Shown here: in pieces, positions 14,875-19,693 of the stretch
How positions within the stretch are numbered: the stretch's first letter is position 1
How the letters are laid out: each line of letters begins with the position of its first letter
NCBI GenBank assembly: GCA_033791105.1
Contig: JASJHI010000150.1
Coordinates: 1-19,693 of the forward strand
DNA: 19,693 nucleotides
Origin: JASJHI01 sp033791105
GTDB taxonomy: Bacteria > Actinomycetota > Acidimicrobiia > Acidimicrobiales > Ilumatobacteraceae
Direction of reading: 5' to 3'
Program-made: the position numbers and the translations under genes
The notes under the pieces: generated by a model
Databases searched by the model: none
What the model saw: the letters and a program-made list of their open reading frames with translations, nothing else
What the model was told of the DNA's origin: nothing

Positions 14875-14880
14875 AAACTA
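14875..14880 (-). promoter_or_regulatory. Possible -10 element for leaderless ribF transcript
   Basis: TAGTTT on the minus strand is 6 nt before the ribF GTG. A perfect palindrome, CCGGATCCGG, lies at 14891-14900 just upstream. No -35 match is seen. Confidence 0.3.
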
Positions 14881-14937
14881 CCCACCACAGCCGGATCCGG
14901 CGCAGTCCGGTGCGAGCTTCTGGCGGAGAGCCCCAGG

Positions 14938-15834
14938 TCACCGAGGTTGCGCGAGCCACGCCTGGGCGGTCGGCAGTACCACCGCAGGCTTCGCTTCTCC
15001 CGCCCTGAACGCCGCGTACACCGAGAGCAACACCCCGTCGGGGGCATACACGGACCACGGTCCATCGCCCACCCACGTCGGCAGTACGCGCCCGTTGGCG
15101 ACGAGCGCCGCCGTCGCGGCGTCGACTTCGACGCGGTCGAGATGGCGGACCGCCGTCTCGACGGGTAACAGCTCGCAGCGGTCCGGCGGGGCCGACTCCG
15201 CGATCGTGAACGAACCGACGGCGGTTCTGCGCAACGCTCGCAGGTGCGCTCCGCCGCCCAGGAGCGTGCCGAGATCAGCCGCAAGCGTCCTGATGTAGGT
15301 GCCGGCCGAACACCCGACATCGATTGCGTACACGCCGGGCTCGTCGGTCGCACCGACGTCGAAGCGGCGGATCGTGCAGGGGCGCGGGTCTCGTTCGACC
15401 TCGATCCCTTCTCGCGCCAGTTCGTGCAGGCGCTTACCGTCGATCCTGATCGCCGACACCATCGGCGGGATCTGCTCGATCGCACCCGTGAGGTGCTCGG
15501 CGACGACGCGCTCGACATCGGCGATCGAGACGCCCGACATGTCGTGTCGGGCCGTCACCTTTCCCGCGGCATCGAGTGTGTCGGTCTCGATGCCGAGTAC
15601 GACCTCGCCGACGTATCGCTTCGACGTCTTCTCGACGAATCGCAGCAACTTCGTCGCCATCCCGACAGCGACGACGAGCACACCGGTCGCGTCGGGGTCG
15701 AGAGTGCCGGCGTGACCAACTTGGCGTTCGTCGAATCTTCGCCGCAGCATGCCGACGACGTCGTGGCTCGTGACCCCGGCCGGTTTGTCAACGACGGCGA
15801 CGCCATGCGTGGTCGCAGGGCGGCGACGCGCCAT
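14938..15834 (-). CDS. truB: tRNA pseudouridine(55) synthase
   Basis: The 298-residue enzyme converts U55 of the tRNA T-loop to pseudouridine. The catalytic aspartate is D46 in HAGTLDPDATGVL. Other family motifs seen are VDKPAGVTSHDVV (about 15-27), RYVGEVVLGIETDT, QIPPMVSAIRIDGKRLHELAREG, and GCSAGTYIRTLAADLG with the substrate-binding CSxGTYIR block. Its ATG shares one base with the rbfA stop (TGATG), so translation of the two is probably coupled. The C-terminal part (about 225-298) is more divergent, which is usual for the actinobacterial forms. Confidence 0.96.
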   Translation of the reverse strand: MARRRPATTHGVAVVDKPAGVTSHDVVGMLRRRFDERQVGHAGTLDPDATGVLVVAVGMATKLLRFVEKTSKRYVGEVVLGIETDTLDAAGKVTARHDMSGVSIADVERVVAEHLTGAIEQIPPMVSAIRIDGKRLHELAREGIEVERDPRPCTIRRFDVGATDEPGVYAIDVGCSAGTYIRTLAADLGTLLGGGAHLRALRRTAVGSFTIAESAPPDRCELLPVETAVRHLDRVEVDAATAALVANGRVLPTWVGDGPWSVYAPDGVLLSVYAAFRAGEAKPAVVLPTAQAWLAQPR

Positions 15835-16229
15835 CAGGAGTCGTCGAAGAGGCCGCGCTCGCGGTCGGCGCGAAGGATCTCGTCGATACGTTCGGCCGAG
15901 CGGCTCGACACGGCGGGGCGGAAGTCGAGAATGGGCGTCTTCTTCGCCCGGATCTGCTTGGCGATCGACGCCTGCAGGCGGACCCGGTGGTCGCCGAGCG
16001 CTTCGATGATCTCCGCGTCGCCGTCCTCACCGTCGAGCGAGTCGAAGAAGACGATCGCCCGGTTCAGTTCGGGGTCGACGTCGATCGCGGTGACCGTCAC
16101 GAAGGACAGGCGCTCATCGTCGATCCGAACCAGCTCCTCCGCAATGATCTCTCGCAATGTGCCACCAACTCGTGCGCTGCGCGGATATCGCTTTCCTCCG
16201 CGTCCACCGCCACCTCGTCCTCCACTCAT
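15834..16229 (-). CDS. rbfA: 30S ribosome-binding factor A
   Basis: The 131-residue product is a small KH-like factor for 16S rRNA maturation and cold adaptation. A Gly/Arg-rich N-terminus (MSGGRGGGGRGGKR) precedes the family core: RVGGTLREIIAEELVRIDDERL, FVTVTAIDVDPELNRAIVFF, and the C-terminal RAKKTPILDFRPAVSSRSAERIDEIL. An AGGAGC site is well placed before the ATG at 16229. The stop overlaps the truB start. A DsbA-like gene lies between infB and this gene, ending 54 bp upstream. Confidence 0.94.
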   Translation of the reverse strand: MSGGRGGGGRGGKRYPRSARVGGTLREIIAEELVRIDDERLSFVTVTAIDVDPELNRAIVFFDSLDGEDGDAEIIEALGDHRVRLQASIAKQIRAKKTPILDFRPAVSSRSAERIDEILRADRERGLFDDS

Positions 16230-16283
16230 CTCAGCTCCTGTTCATTGATCGCTGCCGACTCGATCTGTCCGAGCGGGCCGTCG

Positions 16284-16925
16284 TCAAGTGAAGTCGGGCG
16301 CCACCCGGTTCGATCGCTTGAGCTCGGCCATCCCCGACGTCGTCGCCAGGGTCTCGACCGCCTCCCACAACACGATCGCCTCGGCACCCCGGGGCGCCTT
16401 GGAGACCACCGGACCGAAGAAGCTGCCCTCGGTGTCACGGCCGGGATGGAACGTGAGGATCGGTGTTCCGACGTCGTCTCCGGTGCGGCTGAGGGCGAGC
16501 TCGGTTTCGGCTCGCAAGTACTCGTCGTGCGACTCGTCGTCGGCGGCGACTACGTACGCCTCGTCGAACCCGTTCTCGACGAGCAGCGTCCGGTAGAGGT
16601 CGTCCGCGTCGGCTTCCGCATCCCGACGCTTGTCGACGTGGAACGCCGTCCCCGCGGCGGTGTACCAACGGCCGACCGCATCCGGATCAGATTCACCGAG
16701 CCGGATGGCATCGGCGATACGTAGACCCTGGTGGCCGAAGTAGTGGCCTGCCCGATACCGAGGGGTGTACCAGTCCGCGTGGTTGTCATCGTTGACCATC
16801 CACAACGAGATGAACCGCCAGTCGACGTCGTACGAGCGCTGTTGTTGCACATCCACCACCCAACGGGAGGTGATCCAGGCCCATGGTCAAACGGGGTCCC
16901 AGAAGAAGTCGAGATCAGCAGCCAT
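16284..16925 (-). CDS. Candidate selenoprotein: DsbA-fold, Rv2466c-like mycothiol-dependent reductase with in-frame TGA at codon 13
   Basis: From the ATG at 16925 the frame reads MAADLDFFWDPV, then TGA (16889-16887), then PWAWITSRWVVDVQQQR, and stays open to a TGA stop at 16284 (213 residues). M. tuberculosis Rv2466c, of about 207 residues and the same fold, has its nucleophilic cysteine at FDPLCPWCW, exactly where this TGA lies. Further matches are DVGTPILTF, FFGPVVSKAPRGAEA and a C-terminal ELKRSNRVAPDF. This family uses mycothiol in nitro-group or thiol-disulfide reduction. The second motif cysteine is Ala (A16), so chemistry would rest on residue 13 alone. A hairpin at 16853-16873 follows the TGA as a SECIS would. 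Selenocysteine is inferred; a nonsense mutation or sequence error is the alternative. The gene lies 39 bp after the infB stop and before rbfA. A simple gene caller would start at a GTG (16859) and lose the active site. Confidence 0.8.
16853..16889 (-). promoter_or_regulatory. Candidate bacterial SECIS: in-frame TGA plus downstream hairpin
   Basis: The TGA occupies 16889-16887. After 22 nt, a GTT loop (16864-16862) caps a stem: CCC (16867-16865) with GGG (16861-16859), a T-T mismatch (16868, 16858), then CC-A-C-T (16869-16873) with G-T-G-G partners (16857-16853), the last pair a wobble. As recalled, the bacterial SECIS pattern is a hairpin of at least 4 bp with a short loop starting with G, 16-37 nt from the TGA; this fits. 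The fold was made by eye. Confidence 0.55.
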
Positions 16926-16931
16926 GGTCCG

Positions 16932-16937
16932 AACCTA
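16932..16937 (-). promoter_or_regulatory. Possible -10 element for the selenoprotein-candidate gene
   Basis: TAGGTT on the minus strand ends 6 nt before the ATG at 16925, and no clear Shine-Dalgarno is seen. A separate leaderless transcript could start here even though the gene sits within the infB-rbfA unit. Confidence 0.3.
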
Positions 16938-16964
16938 TCGACGGATCGTGTGGAGTCGACGGTC

Positions 16965-19693
16965 TCAGGTACGGGCAATCTCGACGTCGTCGTATGTCTC
17001 GATGAGATCGCCGGCTTTGAGGTCCTGGAAGTCCGACAGCCCGATTCCGCACTCGAAGCCTTCGCGAACCTCGCGGGCGTCGTCTTTGAACCGGCGCAGC
17101 GAGCTGATGTCGCCCTTCCAGATGATCGTTCCGTCGCGCAGGAAGCGAACCTTCGAGCCACGGGTGATGACGCCGGAGCGGACGTAGCAGCCCGCGATTG
17201 CGCCGAGCTTCGGGACGCGGAAGATCTCGCGCACTTCGGCTTCGCCGGTGACGACTTCTTCGAACTCGGGCTCGAGCATGCCGACCATCGCCTGCTCGAT
17301 GTCCTCGAGCAGCTTGTAGATGATCTCGTACGTGCGGATCTCGACGCCCTCGTGGTCGGCCGACTTGCGAGCCTTGCCGTCGGGACGCACGTTGAAGCCG
17401 ATGATCGTGGCGTTGGTGGCCGAGGCGAGCGTGATGTCGTTGGCCGTGATTCCGCCGACGGCGCGATGCACGAACGACAGGTCGACCTCGTCGCGTTCGA
17501 GGCGTCGCAGCGACTCCGTGACGGCTTCGAGCGAACCCTGGACATCTGCCTTGAGCAAGACGTTGAGCGAGGCCTTCTCGCCGGACTGGATCTGGGAGAA
17601 CAAGTCTTCGAGCTTCGTGCCGGTCTTGACTCGGGCATCCTCCCGGAGATGCCGGGCCTTCAGCCGCTCCCCACGAGCGTCTCCCACCGTGCGGGCGATC
17701 TTCTCGTCGGGCGCCGCCCGGAACTCGTCGCCCGCCTCGGGCACTGTCGAGAGTCCGAGGACCTGCACCGGTGTCGACGGACCTGCGACCTTGATCTGCT
17801 CGCCCTTGTCGTTGATCATGGCCCGGACGCGACCCCATGCCGCACCTGCGACAATCGGGTCACCGACCTTGAGTTCCCCCTTGTCGACGAGCACGGTTGC
17901 CACCGGTCCACGTCCCTTGTCGAGCTGCGCCTCGATGACCAGACCCTTGGCCCGTCCTGTCGGGTTCGCCGTGAGCTCTTCGAGTTCGGAAACGACCTGG
18001 AGCTGTTCGATCAGGTCGTCGACGCCGAGACCCTGCAGCGCCGACATTTCGACGACGATCGTCTCGCCGCCCCACGATTCGGGGACGAGTTCGTACTCGG
18101 CGAGTTGGGTCAGCACGCGTTGTGGATCGGCGTTGTCCTTGTCGATCTTGTTGACCGCCACCACGATCGGGACATCGGCGGCGCGAGCGTGGTCGATGGC
18201 CTCGATCGTCTGCGGCATGATTCCGTCGTCTGCAGCGACCATCAGCACGACGATGTCGGTCGCCTCGGCGCCCCGGGCGCGCATCTGCGTGAACGCGGCG
18301 TGGCCGGGGGTGTCGAGGACCGTGACCGACCCGATCTCGTTGTGCACCTGGTAGGCGCCGATGTGTTGGGTGATACCACCGGCCTCACCGTCGACGACGT
18401 TGGCGCCGCGGATGTGGTCGAGCAATGTGGTCTTGCCGTGGTCGACGTGGCCCATCACGGTGATCACGGGCGAGCGCGCTTCATTGGCCTCGTCGTCGTC
18501 GGAGTCGTCGAACAGCTTCTGGAGTTCGATCTCCTCTTGCTGGCCTGGCTCGACGAGCAGGATCTCGGCGCCGATCTCGAGCGCGAACAATTCCATCTGC
18601 TCGTCGGCGAGGACCATGGTCGCGGTGACCATCTCACCGTTGTTCAGCAGAAACCGGACGACGTCCGCAGGTGTGCGATTGAGCTTCGGAGCGAACTCCT
18701 GTGCCGACACGCCGCGTTCGATGATGACCTCGCCCGCGGGAACCGGGGCGTCGGACGACGTGTACGCCGTGAACTGCGGCTGCAGCTCATCGCGATCGCG
18801 ACGGCGACGGCGACGGCCGGTACGTCGAGGGGGACGTCGTTGGCCGCTCGGTCGAGGTCCGCTTCCTGGACGACCGGGACCGCCACCAGGACCCCCTCCG
18901 GGGCGCCCGGGACCGCCGCCGGGACCGCCGCCGGGCCTGGGCGCGTAGCCGCCGGGACGGCCGGCGCCGCCGCCGCCGGGGCGACCGGAGGGGCCGGTGG
19001 GGCCGCCTGAAGAACGCTGCGCGGGGCGCGCCGAACCGGGCGGCGGCGGGATCGGCTTGCCACTCGGCGAGAGCGGACGGCCGGGTGGCGGCGGGACCGG
19101 TTTGCCGCTGGGTGCAACAGGCTTGAGAGCGCCGGGAGCGGACTCGGACTCGGTGCGCAGGCGCGCCTCGGGCGGAAGTTCCGGCGGGCGGCCGTCGGCT
19201 GCGGGACGCGCGCTGGAGATCACGCGCGCGACGGTCGCCGAGTCGGTAGCGGGCTGTGCGGCTGCAGCGCTGGTTCCGTTGGCCTCGGCCGCTGGCTCCG
19301 CGACCACTGGCGGCTTGTCGACCGGAGCAGGCTCGGTGACCGCCGAGACCGTCGGCTGCTCGACGACCGGGACGATCGGCTCGGGCTCGGGCTCGGCCGG
19401 CGGGACGTGGACGACCGCCGGTGCGGCCTCCGGCAGAGTTTCGGCGGTGGTCTCCGTGGCCGGTGCAGCAGCGGTTGTGTCGTCAGTCTCCGACGCGACC
19501 CTGGCTGCCTCGTCAGTCGAGGGCGCAGCAGCGGTGTCTGCATCGTCAGTCGAAGGCGCAACAGCGGTGTCTGCATCGTCAGTTGCCGGCGCAACAGCGG
19601 CTGCCTCGTCAGTCGAAGGCGTGACCGTGGCGGTCGCGTCCGTCGAAGACTCAACAGCGGCTGGCTCGTCAGTCGAAGGCGCAACAGCGGTGT
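16965..19693 (-). CDS. infB: Translation initiation factor IF-2, N-terminus beyond the window
   Basis: The minus-strand frame is open from the right edge to the stop at 16965, about 909 codons. IF-2 is the GTPase that places initiator tRNA on the 30S subunit and promotes subunit joining. The GTPase motifs are GHVDHGKT (near 18429-18452), GGITQHIGAYQV (switch I), DTPGHAAFTQMRARG (switch II), NKIDKDNADP (G4) and SALQG (G5), followed by domains II-IV ending VEIART. The conserved IF-2 N-domain (RGVSAQEFAPKLNRTPADVVRFLLNNGE) lies just before. Upstream are a basic patch (RRTGRRRRRRDRDE), a Gly/Pro-rich stretch with an 11-residue unit, and an Ala/Pro/Thr/Asp-rich stretch with another 11-residue unit, which continue to the edge. 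The frame has a GTG at 19307, but it is internal because the same open frame continues upstream. Confidence 0.96.
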   Translation of the reverse strand, partial: TAVAPSTDEPAAVESSTDATATVTPSTDEAAAVAPATDDADTAVAPSTDDADTAAAPSTDEAARVASETDDTTAAAPATETTAETLPEAAPAVVHVPPAEPEPEPIVPVVEQPTVSAVTEPAPVDKPPVVAEPAAEANGTSAAAAQPATDSATVARVISSARPAADGRPPELPPEARLRTESESAPGALKPVAPSGKPVPPPPGRPLSPSGKPIPPPPGSARPAQRSSGGPTGPSGRPGGGGAGRPGGYAPRPGGGPGGGPGRPGGGPGGGPGRPGSGPRPSGQRRPPRRTGRRRRRRDRDELQPQFTAYTSSDAPVPAGEVIIERGVSAQEFAPKLNRTPADVVRFLLNNGEMVTATMVLADEQMELFALEIGAEILLVEPGQQEEIELQKLFDDSDDDEANEARSPVITVMGHVDHGKTTLLDHIRGANVVDGEAGGITQHIGAYQVHNEIGSVTVLDTPGHAAFTQMRARGAEATDIVVLMVAADDGIMPQTIEAIDHARAADVPIVVAVNKIDKDNADPQRVLTQLAEYELVPESWGGETIVVEMSALQGLGVDDLIEQLQVVSELEELTANPTGRAKGLVIEAQLDKGRGPVATVLVDKGELKVGDPIVAGAAWGRVRAMINDKGEQIKVAGPSTPVQVLGLSTVPEAGDEFRAAPDEKIARTVGDARGERLKARHLREDARVKTGTKLEDLFSQIQSGEKASLNVLLKADVQGSLEAVTESLRRLERDEVDLSFVHRAVGGITANDITLASATNATIIGFNVRPDGKARKSADHEGVEIRTYEIIYKLLEDIEQAMVGMLEPEFEEVVTGEAEVREIFRVPKLGAIAGCYVRSGVITRGSKVRFLRDGTIIWKGDISSLRRFKDDAREVREGFECGIGLSDFQDLKAGDLIETYDDVEIART
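19493..19693 (-). repeat. 33-bp imperfect tandem repeats in infB
   Basis: The DNA repeats with a 33-bp period; for example, GCGGTGTCTG at 19531 and 19564. On the minus strand it encodes about five variants of an 11-residue unit like TAVAPSTDDAD, reaching the window edge. A second, Gly/Pro-rich unit (RPGGGPGGGPG), also 11 residues, repeats near 18880-18950. Both lie in the disordered N-terminal extension of IF-2. Confidence 0.8.

Noticed and set aside
16284..16859. Reading the DsbA-like gene as starting at the GTG at 16859
   Set aside because: This omits the first 22 codons, including the family's active-site motif and N-terminal strand, which are well matched across the TGA and begin at an ATG.
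16731..19010. A 759-codon plus-strand open frame opposite infB
   Set aside because: It is a shadow of the infB coding frame. The real gene has all IF-2 motifs on the minus strand.
19493..19693. CRISPR-like array
   Set aside because: The 33-bp units are contiguous, in-frame, imperfect and encode protein repeats of IF-2. There are no unique spacers.

Overview
The window comes from a high-GC actinobacterium. The gene content and the use of a mycothiol-linked enzyme family suggest class Acidimicrobiia (Ilumatobacter-like). This placement is an inference from protein style, not a measured result.

Layout. Positions 1-1561 hold the 5' end of an acyl-CoA synthetase (minus strand), a divergent DedA/VTT-like membrane protein, and thiol peroxidase Tpx. 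Positions 1730-6498 form a plus-strand envelope/stress module: a Tat-exported animal-type haem peroxidase, a small secreted helical protein, and an MprAB-like response regulator and sensor kinase. The same 11-bp-spaced direct repeat (CTTGCCG-type) lies upstream of the peroxidase gene and of the secreted-protein gene, so the two are probably co-regulated, perhaps by the adjacent OmpR-family regulator. On the minus strand, 6516-10385 carries rpsO-pnp-dapB. Positions 10546-13427 (plus) carry a three-gene ABC importer of the SsuABC/ThiXYZ type. Positions 13435-19693 (minus) carry infB, a DsbA-like redox gene, rbfA, truB, ribF and a YjbR-family gene. The usual infB-rbfA-truB-ribF-rpsO-pnp order is therefore present but split by the ABC cluster and yjbR.

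Main discovery. Between infB and rbfA lies a gene of the Rv2466c-like (mycothiol-dependent nitroreductase, DsbA fold) family. Its catalytic cysteine codon is replaced by an in-frame TGA: the motif DPV-C-PWAW reads DPV-TGA-PWAW. The frame is open from an ATG at 16925, through the TGA at codon 13, to the stop at 16284. A hairpin with a G-initial loop starts 22 nt after the TGA, as expected of a bacterial SECIS element. The likely reading is an undescribed selenoprotein; normal gene calling would lose its N-terminus and active site.

Other structure. A roughly 45-bp palindromic element occurs twice, in the same orientation relative to the upstream gene, at the 3' ends of the sensor kinase and ribF genes. 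Several genes without a clear Shine-Dalgarno have a TANNNT -10-like hexamer 6-8 nt before the start codon, suggesting leaderless mRNAs. Hairpins precede pnp and rpsO. The infB N-terminus carries 11-residue repeats.
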